Positions 45,059-55,055 are shown, numbered from the stretch's first letter. The stretch: 64,000 nt of DNA from Dactylis glomerata (GCA_007115705.1 QXEO01002089.1:1179598-1243597), one strand, 5' to 3'. A program made the numbers and translations. The notes: generated by a model from the letters alone, not told the origin.

Positions 45059-45199
45059 TGCAAGTAAACATACATACAATGAACAATATACTGGATCTCG
45101 ATCCCTAGCGAGATTCCTCTCAATTCCTCGAATTACTGTGTTTTCCTTGTGATTCCTTGTTCAAATCAGTTGGATCCTCATCTGGGGCCTAACAACCGC

Positions 45200-48040
45200 C
45201 TCATGGAGTCATGGGGCTTGAGACCAACGCGGCCGACTCCATCTCAGGACCCATACCATGATATGAAGGAGAGCAGGATCAAGGCCGCCAGGTACCTGGA
45301 GCAGATGAGCGCTCACCTGGCCAGGCTACGGCTGTCTCCTCCCCATCGTGACCTCCTACATCCGGTGGCGGCGGTGAGTCCTGGTCTCCTTTCCCCTCCC
45401 CGTAGAGCTCGTCCTCCCCCGTCCTCTTCTGTTGCCATGGTTAGAGACGAGCCTCAGAGCCCCTCCGCATCCTCCTGACATACAGCATAATCGAAGGTTT
45501 CTTCTCATCCCAGTGACGCATCACGCAGGTGCTCTGCTGCCCGGCATGGCACCAAGGAAGTCAAAACAATTTGATTCAAGATGGAGATCTGGATCATGTA
45601 GCCGCCTCTGCCCCACCTCACCACGCCTGTCCTTAGATTTGTGCCAGCGACACACCAGGTTACTAATAGCTTATCATGTATTCAACATTCTTTCCATGGT
45701 ACTCTTGCATGTTCAACACAGTGTCAAACTTAAATAATTTGATGCCATGGCCGCCAGGCACCTTCGGTTGTACCATCACCTCACTTAGTTTTGGTATTCT
45801 GCTGAACTAGCAGTATGAAATAGCATCAAATTTATTTCAGGTAATGCCAGTGATGTGGTTCATCAAATTTATTTAGCAGTATGGGAAATCATCTTCAGGA
45901 TCTGGTTTCGTCAAATTTATTTCAGAACGGTGGTACGTCGTTAGCTTGATAGAGAGAATATATTCATATGTATGAAATACATAATTCTAACACAGTATAC
46001 ATGATGCTCAATATACAATGTTAAATTTAGATTTTGGCTTTGCTGAATGGGAACCTAAATTTGTATCAGTATACACTGAATAATTTACCAAAATTGATTT
46101 GAGATTTATTTAACGTCCCAACAAGCTGCAATTCGTGATGTTCCATGTAATTTGTGTGGAAAATATTTCCGGGTTGTTTCAGTTTAAGTCTTCCTGTTTC
46201 ATTTAATCCTTAGTGGCTCTTTTCTGTAAATTTTTCCCCAAAGTATTGGTCCGTAATGTTTCTTAGTATGGCAGGTCGTGTGTCGCGCCAGCCAAGGCAT
46301 GTGTCTGCGAGGTGATATCAATGCTCGCCTTTGCTGGCGATTGGTGAACACGGACGTACGGTGATGCCACTGGCTTGCCGATTTTTGTGTGCCGAACAAT
46401 CATTCTCCAGCAAGGCAATTTGTGCTCGATGCTATTTCTTGATTTTCTGCGTGATGGGTTTATGATGAACTTGTTATTTTTTAAACTCTTGGCTTGAAGG
46501 CATTCATCTGAATGACAAGGGGAAGGATTCTTGGCAATGTTCTTGGGGTCCATACATAGCTGCAAGTTTTATTCTTTTGTGCATGGGACCATTGTGGTAT
46601 GCCCTCTTTACAACTGGACTTCGAAGAGTCAATGTATCAGATAGGATGAATAGTAGAGATTTGCTTGACAGAAGACAGTGGCATTACTGATGAGACACAT
46701 TGTGTGCTTTGCCCTGGGAGGCATTACGAACACATGGATCACCTATTTTTTCCTGCAATTTCAGTGTAAAGAGTTCAGAATTATCTTCAAATTTGAGTGG
46801 AGCTCAGGATATGGACAACATCTACTTAATGGCAGAGCCTTATGTGGATCACAGTGCAGTCTTCTATAGTTGATTAATAAAGCAGCCACAATTCCTATGA
46901 GCCCAGTGGAGATTTTGGCATAATGAGTTGTTCGGACGGCTAATATCTTCAAAGCATCACACATATTGGTTCTCATGAGGGGAGGCACAACTGCAAGGCT
47001 CGTTGCCAAATACAGGCCAGCCATGCCTTCTACACATTGGTTTTTTGTCAATCTATAGATCGGTAATAATGCCTTGCAATTGTTTCATTTCATGCTAACA
47101 ACCAAGTTCTTCTGACCATTGGCGAACCCTTTAAAAGGAGCACCAATATGTTCCAGGATCTGATTGGTGAGGGTTACAGCTGCTGCCGCCAAGCCAAGGT
47201 ACCATCCATTTAGCCTGATGCACTTGCTTGAGAAGAAATCATAACATATCAGTTCTATGTTCTCAAGCAAAAGCCACACCCAGCCGACACCAAGTGTGAG
47301 AGGCGGATGCAGCAGGAGTGCAAGATTTGAGCAGGCTACCAGCGCCATGGAGAGGATCTTGGGGAAGCATGGAGCGGGGCTCTTCAGTGATGGTTTTGGA
47401 TGCAAGTGCTCGGCTGACGTAGCCCGCCAACATGCTGGAGGTAGCAACAAAGAGCCGGAGTGATGGAGGCGTGAAGAGAAGGACGGAACGTCCGTCGCAT
47501 TAGAATATGGGCTGGCCCGAAGAGCTTAAATCACCAAGGAGAAAAAACAATCATGTGTAAAGATATCTGTATTTCTCAAGGGCACATCTAGATTTGAACC
47601 AGATGCTTATAAGATTGTCCTCTCTAGCACACACTTCTTGTTTTTGTAACATCTCCAATTAAAAATATATGTTAATTTGTGCACAGTTAAGGTTAAATAC
47701 TTGATTGTGTGTCAACCAGATCACAAGGTACATGCCAAGATCTTTGTCTCCAGAAAAGATACTCTTAAAATATTAAATACTTGATTGTGTGTCAACCAGA
47801 TCCATTTTAGCTCAATAACAATTTCATTGATATTATCAAGGTTTGTGTTTCTTGCTTGCCTAACCGATTTATTTGGGTATTGCATGTCATATCTTTAATT
47901 GATGATAATTTGTTGATGAAGGCTTCGGCGTCACCGGTGTTGGAGTGGATAATTGAACAGGCACCGCACATCTATATTATGACTATTTCCTAATAATTTA
48001 TGTTTTCATCTACTTCTTGGCCTCGGATGGAGGTGATGCC
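45200..48040. other. CACTA interior, exon-like pieces but no named gene
   Basis: 45240-45390 continues the exon-like sequence broken by the chromovirus and ends at GCG|GTGAGT. Frames on - at 46761-47051 and 47085-47450 are moderately hydrophobic (WYLGLAAAAVTLTNQIL, LIGIVAALLI) and could be a captured membrane-protein fragment. I cannot assign a family. Confidence 0.35.
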
Positions 48041-48042
48041 TC

Positions 48043-49160
48043 ATGAAGCGGGGTGAGATGGCCCCGACCTGTCGGCGAGAGTGGGCGGTCGTCGTCCTCA
48101 TCGTCTCGTCTTCCGCGCATCGTCTTCCCCGCACGCATCGTCTTCCGCGCGCTGTAAAGGCTGCCGCCGCTGGCCGGCCAGCCACGCGGCGAGGCGAGTT
48201 AATGCCAGCGCGGCCATATAACGCGGCCTACCGCGTCTGGCCGGCCACATTCGCCAGCCATTCGACCAGAGCACCTCGCCCACTCGCCCACGCCGACGAT
48301 CCCCGAGCTCGAGACAACCAAGTCCGGCTCGCTGTCCTCGGCATCGACGCCGAGGATAGTGAAGAGGGACCCGGCGACGGCGCCTCGCCGCAACAGCGGC
48401 GCCCTCGTCATCCGCGACGGAGGGGCGCGCACCGCGTCGCCGCCGCGCCATCGCAAGGCGTCGAAGAAGGACACCGCGCAGAAGGCCGCGTCCGAGCTCG
48501 CCGAGGCGGAGGCGAGGCGCGCCGAGGAGGCGGCGACGGAGGAGGCGATCCAGCGCTCCCTCCGCGACGTCGTCCCCGCCGAGAACACCATGCCGCTGGA
48601 CGCGGCATTGGAGTGGTCTCGGCGGGAGTGGGAGCGGGAGGAGCGCGAGCAGCAGCGGCGGCTGCTGGACCTCGCCGCCGCCCAGCGTCGCGCCGCAGCC
48701 GCCACTCTCCCTCGTCGCGGCGCGCCGCCCGTCGTCAAGCTGGAGGAGTCCAGCGACGACGAACTCTACCGCCCAACGCCGCCTCGTTACGGCGACGCTG
48801 GGCAGGGCTCCAGCCGCCAGGCGCCGCCGCCGCAGGACGACGGCGACTACACCACACAGATGTACAGCCGTTTCGGCATGTAGATCGGCGTTTAGGTTCG
48901 ACCGAATTCGTATATATGACGAATTCGGCCTATTTATGTAAAATCTGTCTATTTTCGCCTATTATAATATAAATATCTCTAGTTTTCGTCAAATTTCGCC
49001 TAAATTCGTCTGTTTTCGTCAACTTTCACTTTGAATTTAAAATACGCCCTGGGCTCGCCGCTGGAAAGATGGGCCTCCCCAGGCCGAATTTTACATCCAT
49101 CCGGCGCTAAATAGCGCCGGATTTCGGCCTGGGGGCCTTCAACGGTTGGGGATGCTCTAA
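48043..49160 (+). mobile_element. Probable Harbinger-like DNA transposon fragment with cargo ORF
   Basis: The right end GGTTGGGGATGCTC followed by TAA matches the terminal repeat (GAGCATCCCCAACC read inward) and TWA target of PIF/Harbinger elements. A TTCGNC-rich tail (48890-49040) precedes it. I could not find the matching left end, so the left boundary is arbitrary and the element may be truncated. Confidence 0.4.
48359..48883 (+). CDS. Unknown acidic/Ala-rich ORF, probably transposon-associated
   Basis: A 174-residue frame, open also upstream of the ATG. The N-terminus is basic. Residues about 35-130 are a charged, Ala-rich helical stretch (SELAEAEARRAEEAATEEA, LEWSRREWEREEREQQRR) likely to be coiled coil. 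The C-terminus has VKLEESSDDELYRPTPP, Gln/Pro-rich sequence and a YTTQMYSRFGM end. I recall similar proteins in many copies in Triticeae genomes, associated with DNA elements; their function is unknown to me. High GC throughout produces long shadow frames on both strands. It could be a decayed host gene carried by the element. Confidence 0.45.
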   Translation: MKRDPATAPRRNSGALVIRDGGARTASPPRHRKASKKDTAQKAASELAEAEARRAEEAATEEAIQRSLRDVVPAENTMPLDAALEWSRREWEREEREQQRRLLDLAAAQRRAAAATLPRRGAPPVVKLEESSDDELYRPTPPRYGDAGQGSSRQAPPPQDDGDYTTQMYSRFGM

Positions 49161-49163
49161 GTC

Positions 49164-49389
49164 CAAGCTTTTTTCTTGCGTAAGCTAAGCAAGTCCGAGC
49201 TTTTATCTTGCCTAACCTAAGTACGCCCTAGCTTTTTCCCTAAGCCAGGTATGTCAACCATCTTAATTTGACTAGAACTGCTTTAAAACATTTAGACCCT
49301 AGACTGTTCAAATGGACAAGATAGCACCATCTATAAGCCAATAAGAGAATACCAAATATAAATTGACATAAACAGCACGATGTCATTAG
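49164..49389. other. Short CACTA interior between elements
   Basis: An imperfect tandem repeat, AAGTCCAAGCTTTTTTCTTGC then AAGTCCGAGCTTTTATCTTGCC, at 49159-49222. No gene is seen. Confidence 0.5.
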
Positions 49390-49473
49390 TGTTAAGGTTC
49401 ATGCACTAGCCACTTGAACCATAAGTCCGAACTGATGGAAAGGGCTAGTACAATCTACTTATACACTTCAACA
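49390..49473 (-). repeat. Outer 3' LTR (84 bp)
   Basis: Identical to 53813-53896. On -, it is preceded by CACGTGTGAGAGGGGG, a polypurine tract. Confidence 0.9.
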
Positions 49474-49683
49474 CCCCCTCTCACGTGTGACGGGAGACGA
49501 GAAGACAAGTCAACACGTGTAGAGAGGCAAAGAGGCAGCGGGAGGCCGGGAAAGAGGAGCGGCTACGATGGCCGGAGCTCGCCAACGGCGAGGGAGAGGC
49601 GGCGGCAGCGGCCGGACGCGGCGGCGGAAGGCCGGGGCGAGCGACGGCTGCGGCTGCGGAGAATTTAGAATAAATTGTGAAAG

Positions 49684-49720
49684 CCAGGATTTGAACTCGA
49701 GACCTGGGGCTCTGATACCA
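49684..49720 (-). other. Second primer-binding site with tRNA-like extension
   Basis: On -, TGGTATCAGAGCCCCAGGTC directly follows the inner LTR. On +, the segment reads like the T-arm and acceptor of initiator tRNA-Met (CCAGG...CCTGG stem, then CTCTGATACCA) with a few extra bases. It is not a tRNA gene, as the D and anticodon arms are absent. Confidence 0.7.
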
Positions 49721-49851
49721 TGTTAGGAATAGACTTGTTGTATTCCCTGGGGGCCAAAGGCCACAACATATAGTTACATGTACAGGTGAGATTATGCAGG
49801 AAACCCCCTAACAGGTGGGGAAAATACACATGTACAAATATACATCTAACA
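49721..49851 (-). repeat. Inner LTR (131 bp) of a second family
   Basis: On - it runs TGTTAGATGTATATTTG to ATTCCTAACA. A G10 polypurine tract precedes it (49852-49861 on +) and a primer site follows it. It does not resemble the 84-bp LTR apart from the TGTT...AACA ends. Confidence 0.85.
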
Positions 49852-49866
49852 CCCCCCCCCTCAAAC

Positions 49867-52800
49867 TCATGGTGGATCAACAACACTGAGTTTGGAGAGT
49901 AAGAAGTCATGCTGCGCTCTAGTTTGTGCCTTTGTAAAGAAATCCGCCAACTGCAAATCTGAAGGCACATAGTGAAGCGCAACAACCTGAGCCTGCACCT
50001 GAGCACGTGTATAGAAAGCATCAACACCAATATGCTTGGTAAGCTCATGCTTGACCGGATCACGTGCAATACTGATAGCACCTGTACTGTCAGACAAAAG
50101 TGGAGTGGGTGTCGTAACAGAGACCCCAAAATCTGCAAGCAACCACCGTAACCATGTCACCTCAGCAATCAACAAGGCCATAGCTCGCAACTCAGCCTCT
50201 ACACTCGAACGGGAAACTGCAACCTGTTTCTTCGTCTTCCAAGCAACAAGCGAACCACCAAGAAACACACAGTAAGCAGAAAGTGAACGACGATCCGAAG
50301 GATCACTCGCCCAAGTAGCATCCGAGTAGCACTGGAGCTGGAGAGAGCTGGAACGAGGAAAGAAAAGGCGACGAGTAATCGTGCCACGAAGATAACGAAG
50401 AACACGGAGGAGATGACTATAGTGGACAGTGGTAGGAGCTGAGACAAACTGACTCAGAATATGAACAGGATAAGATATATCAGGACGAGTGACAGCAAGA
50501 TAAACAAGACTCCCAACAAGATGGCGATAACGCGTCGGATCAGGAAGAGGATCACCATCAGTAGGACGAAGCTTAACATTAAGCTCCATAGGAGTCTCAA
50601 CAGTGCGCTCATCCCCAAGAGCAGCACGAGCAAGAAGATCCTGAATATACTTTTCCTGAGAGATAGAAAAACCATCAGGAGTGGAAGAGACCTCGATCCC
50701 AAGAAAATAGCGGAGAGGACCAAGATCGGTCATAAGAAACTGCTCACGAAGACGAGCCTTAACAAAGGCAATATATTCAGGATCATCACCAGTAATGATC
50801 ATATCATCAACATAGAGAAGGAGAAGAGTGCGTCCACGAGGAGAAATGTGGACGAATAGAGCTGGATCATGAGCGCTGGGAGAGAAACCAGCAGCAGTCA
50901 CCACAGAGGCAAAACACTCAAACCAAGCACGAGGGGCCTGTTTCAGGCCATAAAGAGAACGCCGAAGGCGACAGACCATCCCATCAGGGACAGAATACCC
51001 GGGAGGAGGCTGCATGTAGACCTCCTCACTCAACTCGCCATTAAGAAAAGCGTTCTGAACATCAAGCTGAGACACAGACCAGTGTCGAACAGAAGCAACA
51101 GCAAGAAGAGTACGCACAGTGGTCATATGAGCCACAGGGGCAAAAGTCTCATCATAGTCACGGCCGTGCTCCTGCTGAAAGCCACGAGCCACAAGACGCG
51201 CTTTGTAGCGCTCAAGAGATCCATCAGAGCGGGTCTTAATTTTATAGACCCACTTACACGTGATAGGACGAACACCGGGAGGGGGAGAGACAAGATCCCA
51301 GGTGCCAGTGCGCTCAAGCGCATCAATCTCCTCAGCCATAGCAAGCTGCCATTCAGGATGACGCTCAGCATCCCGATAAGAAGTCGGCTCGGAGGCTACA
51401 GAAAGACCGTACTGACTAGGAGAGTAACGGTCTGGAGCACGACGTGGACGAGTCGTCGGAAGAGGAGAGGGAAGCTCGTCAGAAGAAGAAGACATATCAG
51501 AAGAAGAAGAAGAAGAAGAGACATCAGGAGGAGGATCTGAAACATGAGTGCGACGAGAATAATGAAAGGGAAAAGGAGACAACGGTGAGGTGGGTGGAGG
51601 ATCAGAAGAAGAAAGAGGAGAACTAGGTGGGGAGGAGGACAACGGAGTCGAAGAGGATGGCGCCGGGGACGAAGAGGGCGCATCAGAACGAGGTCCAGGA
51701 GGAGGGACAATAGGGACAGAAGGAGGTGCATCAGGAAACAGAAGAAAAGAGATATCATCCACCGGGTAGGTACCAGAGGTGGGGCGAGGGTAGAAGGGAC
51801 GCGTCTCATCAAACGTGACGTCACGAGAGATGCGCATCCGACGACCAACAGGGTCCCAACAGCGATAGCCCTTATGCTCATCACTGTAGCCGAGAAAAAC
51901 ACACTCAACAGACTGAGCGGTCAGTTTGGTGCGTTCACGAGGAGGGAGAAGAACATAGCAAACGCAACCAAACGAATGAAGAGTCGAGTAGTCTGGAGAA
52001 CCACCAGAGAGACGCTCGAGAGGGATGCCACCCTGAAGGGCAGCAGAAGGCTGGATGTTAATGAGGTAAGTCGATGTAGCGACAGCCTCAGCCCAGAAAT
52101 GCGGCGGAAGAGAAGAAGCAATCATCATAGCACGGGTGGTCTCAAGAATATGACGATGCTTACGCTCGGCGACACCATTTTGAGCATGCGCACCGGGACA
52201 AGAAAACTGAGCAAGAGTGCCCTGCTCAGCAAGAACACCACGCAGGTGCTGAGAGATATACTCACCAGCAGAATCAGCACGGAACACACGAATGGGCGAG
52301 GAATACTGAGTGCGGACCATGGCCGCAAAGCGCTGATAAATAGAGAGCACCTCACTGCGAGAGCGCATAAAAAACAACCAGATGTACCGTGAAAAATCAT
52401 CAATGAATAAAATATAGTAGCGATGGCCCCCTTTTGAACCAAAGGGAGTCGGACCCTAAACATCTGAATGAACTAAATCAAAAGGTCGCTGAGATACAGA
52501 CACACTGGTAGGATAGGGAAGCTGAATATGTTTGCCTAACCTACAACCCTGACAGTTCAAAGACACATCTCCTGAGACAGACCCTAGAAGACCACGACGG
52601 ACTAAAGACGATAAACGGGAGCCACAAAGGTGACCCAGCCGATGATGCCACTGCTGAAAAGAGCCAGTGACTGAAGCAGCAACCGCAGGAGAACTGGCCG
52701 ATGAAGAGGCAGCGGAAGGAACACGAAGCCAGTCTAACTCCCAGAGCCCTGGAGACTCACGGCTGCGAGGGCCAGCTCCAACCAGGGCCTGTGTGCGGCG

Positions 52801-53217
52801 GTCCTGAACAGCAGCAGCACGAGCATCCTCATCTATCCACTGAGTGTAGTCAGTCAGATCCAGCCGGTAGGTCGCAAGAGCGTCAGAATACTCCTGGACA
52901 TGCCGGTCATACTCAGCCAGAGCAGTAGCATCAGTACTCTTGGCTGCATCCTTGGCCTCCTGAGTAGCATCGGGGGCAAGGGCAACGGGCGTCGGTGGAA
53001 TCGGCGCCGTAGGAGCAGTGGGGCGCGGCGGACAGGGGACCTCGCCGGAAAGAACACCCCAAAGACGAAGACCGCGCATGTGGACACGCATAAAGGCGGC
53101 GAAATCAGGGTAATTCGCGCCATCAAAAATCACCGGGCAGCGAGGAATCGCTACATAACCCGATGAGGAAGACATCTCTCTCTCTTTTTTTTTTACTCTT
53201 TTTTTTTTGGAATACAA
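49867..53217 (-). pseudogene. Copia gag-pol, with internal deletion and one nonsense codon
   Basis: The frame on - begins MYSKKKRVKKKEREM; the second ATG (53175, MSSSSGYVAIPRCP) is the more likely start. Gag N-terminus: FDGANYPDFAAFMRVHMRGL to YTQWIDEDARAAA. It then passes directly, near 52810, into the pre-integrase region (VQDRRTQALVGAG, WHHRLGHLCGSR), so the rest of gag, its knuckle and the protease are missing. TAG at 52458-52456 falls where family members continue into integrase; the same frame goes on with GGHRYYILFIDDFSRYIW. Integrase: RADSAGEYIS, HAQNGVAERKHR. RT: LDVQNAFLNGELSEEV, RSLYGLKQAPRAW, and an intact YVDDMIITG. RNase H: YSDATWASDPSDRRS, KHIGVDAFYTRA. The stop at 49867 is just before the polypurine tract. 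RT and RNase H appear uninterrupted. Confidence 0.9.
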
Positions 53218-53812
53218 TCTCTGGTCAACTCAACTCAGCCAACAGCGGGCGGCTAACTCCTGGCAGCGACGACCGATTGCCGGCGGCGCCGGCAAATTCC
53301 CTGCAACGGCGGCCGATTCCCGCCGGTAGGGACCGATCCCCGGTGGCGGGAGCGACGGTGGCGACCGGTGCTGGGAGATCGAGGGGCGGGGCAGAGGGCG
53401 GGGCGGAGTCCTGGGAGCGGCGGGGCGGAGTCTGGGCGGCGGCCGGTGCTGGGAGATCGAGGGGCGGGGCAGAGTCCGGGCGTCGGCCGGCGGGGCGGAG
53501 TTCGGGCGGCGGCCGGCGGGGCGGAGTCCTGGGAGCGGAGTCCGGGCGTCGGCGGGGCCTGGGGCGGGCGGGACGGAGTCCTGAGGCGGCCGGCCGATTC
53601 CTGGGAGATCGAGGCCCGAGCGACGAGCGGGGCCGAGAAGAGGCAGGCGGCCGACGGAAGCAGACGACTGGAGCGGCCGGGGCGGCGGCCGGAGCTCGCT
53701 GGCGGCGAGGGAGAGGCAGCTGCAGCGGCCGGGCGCGGCGGCAGAAAGCCGGGGCGGGCGGCGGCGGCGGCTGCGAGGAGAGGAGAGGAACAAACCTATT
53801 GCTCTGATACCA
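53218..53812 (-). other. GC-rich 5' leader and primer site of the Copia unit
   Basis: On -, TGGTATCAGAGC (53812-53801) follows the LTR, then about 580 bases of GC-rich sequence before gag. On +, units such as GGGCGGGGCGGAGTCCTGGG and GGCGGCCGGTGCTGGGAGAT repeat between 53360 and 53600. Long frames on both strands are compositional. 53685-53778 is homologous to 49570-49660. Confidence 0.7.
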
Positions 53813-53896
53813 TGTTAAGGTTCATGCACTAGCCACTTGAACCATAAGTCCGAACTGATGGAAAGGGCTAGTACAATCTACTTATACACTTCAACA
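53813..53896 (-). repeat. Outer 5' LTR (84 bp)
   Basis: Identical to 49390-49473. Confidence 0.9.
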
Positions 53897-53901
53897 ATTA
53901 G

Positions 53902-54547
53902 TATGTATGCAGCATAGGAAATTTTTAAACCAAGCTAAAGTTGACGTACTAAGGAAGTACTTGTGAGAAATTACATAATCCCACGAGTCATCATGTGTAT
54001 TTACTTTTGTACATTACAAGATTTCAGTGAAGACTTCAACAGGCTCATATACAGACTACAGAAATTGATGTGCAAGACTGCAATTTTTAAGACAAAAAAC
54101 AGAGGCAGCCCTAGCAATACAGGAAAAAGGGGATGAGCTAGCTATCAAAACACACGCATGCATCTAATCGACACACACATACTAGTGGAGATCACCGGCG
54201 CAGATATGGTGGTGGAGTGCAGGGACGACGCCGGCACGAGGGTTCGGAGTGGGAGATCCTGGGAGAGGCGGGCGACCTCCTGGAGGACGCGGGCGAGCAG
54301 TTGAGGCGGGCGACCTCCTGGAGGACGCGGGCGAGCAGTCGAGGCGGGCGCGATCGATGCAGAAATGGATTGCGGCGCGGGACTCAGATCGTACTCGCCA
54401 GCGGCCGCCGGTCGTGCGGGGTGTGTTAGGCTAGGTAGTTACAATAATAACCCTAATTATCTCTAATTACGATTAAGTGAAAACGTAAATAATAGAGGCA
54501 GATCAGATGGCCAGAATAAATTGAACCGGTAGTACTCGGAAGTGCAC
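53902..54547. other. CACTA interior near the right end
   Basis: Mixed sequence with a GC-rich segment 54190-54430 that contains a tandem repeat; small frames (up to 70 aa) come from that repeat. No recognised gene. Confidence 0.4.
54265..54350 (+). repeat. 38-bp tandem repeat, 2.3 copies
   Basis: Units at 54265-54302 and 54303-54340 (GAGGCGGGCGACCTCCTGGA...) plus a partial third. Confidence 0.85.
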
Positions 54548-54948
54548 GACAATCACCATAACAGCGCTCAAGTATTTAAGGCACTTAAACAAAATGCTCT
54601 CAAAGGTATGAGCTTTTAGGGCATTTCTCAAAGTGTCCTGAAAGCTATGAGCTTTTAGAGTATTTCTAAAAGTGCCCTGAAAGCTATATAGCTTTTAGGA
54701 CATTTTCAAAAAGTGCTCCGAATATTATATAGTATTTAAGGCATTTTCAAAAAGTACCCCTAATACTATATAGCTTTTAGGGTATTTTCAAAAAAGTGCC
54801 CTTAATGCATAAGCTTTTAAGGCACTTTCAAAAAATGCCCTAAAATAATATCAATTAGAGGCAATTTATCAAAAAATGCCCTAAATTGAAGCTTTTTAGG
54901 GCACTTCAAAAAAATGCCCCTGCCAAAGTGGGCCACCGTGGCCTAGTG
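54548..54948 (-). repeat. CACTA 3' subterminal repeat array and terminal inverted repeat
   Basis: About a dozen AGGGCATTTT/AAAATGCCCT-type motifs separated by AGCTTTTAGGG spacers, mirror-related to the array at 25926-26286, ending at the inverted repeat GGCCACCGTGGCCTAGTG. Confidence 0.85.
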
Positions 54949-55005
54949 TGTGCCTCGTGAGAGACCGCTAGTTGGAGATGCAGTGCTAATTGGAAAGAGG
55001 ATTCT

Positions 55006-55055
55006 GAATAGCATGTGCTGTTCCGTTCAAAAAAAAAAGAATAGCATGTGCTGTT
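55006..55055 (+). mobile_element. Ultra-short retroposon insertion with 17-bp target duplication
   Basis: GAATAGCATGTGCTGTT occurs at 55006-55022 and 55039-55055. Between the copies is CCGTTC followed by ten A. A long duplication plus an A-tail is the signature of target-primed reverse transcription, here with nearly all of the element lost by 5' truncation. Confidence 0.7.

Larger units (their letters stand above)
28543..45194 (+). mobile_element. Ty3/gypsy chromovirus, defective, containing two nested elements
   Basis: LTRs of 327 bp begin TGTCAGGCCC and end GGCCTAACA. ACCGC at 28538-28542 and 45195-45199 is the 5-bp target duplication. A primer site follows the 5' LTR and AGAAGGGGGC precedes the 3' LTR. 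One gag-pol frame carries gag, knuckle, protease, RT, RNase H, integrase and a C-terminal chromodomain, the mark of chromoviruses. It is split at 31887/39500 by another LTR element, and the 3' LTR is split by a Helitron. Without those insertions the element is about 5.75 kb. Three LTR differences are seen, all C/T or G/A at CpG sites. An in-frame stop, an RT active-site change, a frameshift and another stop make this copy unable to move by itself. Confidence 0.9.
41573..45194 (+). repeat. Chromovirus 3' LTR, split by a Helitron
   Basis: The first part is 41573-41764 and the second 45059-45194; together they match the 5' LTR with three transitions and one extra T at the junction. Confidence 0.9.
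49390..53896 (-). mobile_element. Composite Copia-type retrotransposon with 84-bp outer LTRs and an unrelated inner LTR
   Basis: Identical 84-bp LTRs (49390-49473 and 53813-53896; TGTTGAAG...CTTAACA on -) are flanked by ATTAG at 49385-49389 and 53897-53901. In the - direction the order is outer LTR, primer site, GC-rich leader, gag-pol, polypurine tract, a different 131-bp LTR (49851-49721), a second primer site, a second shortened copy of the leader, polypurine tract and outer LTR. The leader copies (53685-53778 and 49570-49660) are clearly homologous. The unit therefore looks like two related elements joined through one internal LTR, the second lacking its coding region, and integrated together. 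Internal deletion and a stop in pol make it defective. Confidence 0.85.
25926..54948. mobile_element. CACTA (En/Spm) transposon, 29 kb including nested insertions
   Basis: The left end is CACTACATCACGGTAGGC. The right end, read on -, is CACTAGGCCACGGTGGCC, a matching terminal inverted repeat. TGT lies at both 25923-25925 and 54949-54951, the 3-bp target duplication of this superfamily. Dense subterminal repeats lie inside both ends. About 21 kb of the span is two nested LTR-element complexes (28543-45194 and 49390-53896), so the CACTA proper is near 7.8 kb. I find no transposase (TNPD/TNPA-like) frame, so it is probably non-autonomous. It carries a pyruvate-kinase exon and other exon-like pieces, in keeping with gene capture by CACTA elements. 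The two ends are 29 kb apart, so the assignment rests on the inverted repeats, subterminal motif and TSD agreeing together. Confidence 0.85.

Noticed and set aside
46761..47450. Captured membrane-protein gene on -
   Set aside because: Hydrophobic stretches are suggestive, but no family could be recognised and the frames are broken; mentioned only as an interior note.
48043..48972. 309-residue frame on +
   Set aside because: Arg/Ala/Gly-rich frame in GC-rich DNA overlapping the more protein-like 48359-48883 frame; it looks compositional.
49684..49720. tRNA gene
   Set aside because: Only a T-arm and acceptor-like part is present, placed as a primer-binding site; D and anticodon arms are absent.
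53163..53807. 214-residue Gly/Arg-rich frame on +
   Set aside because: It lies over the leader of the Copia element, which reads on -; it results from GC-rich repeats.
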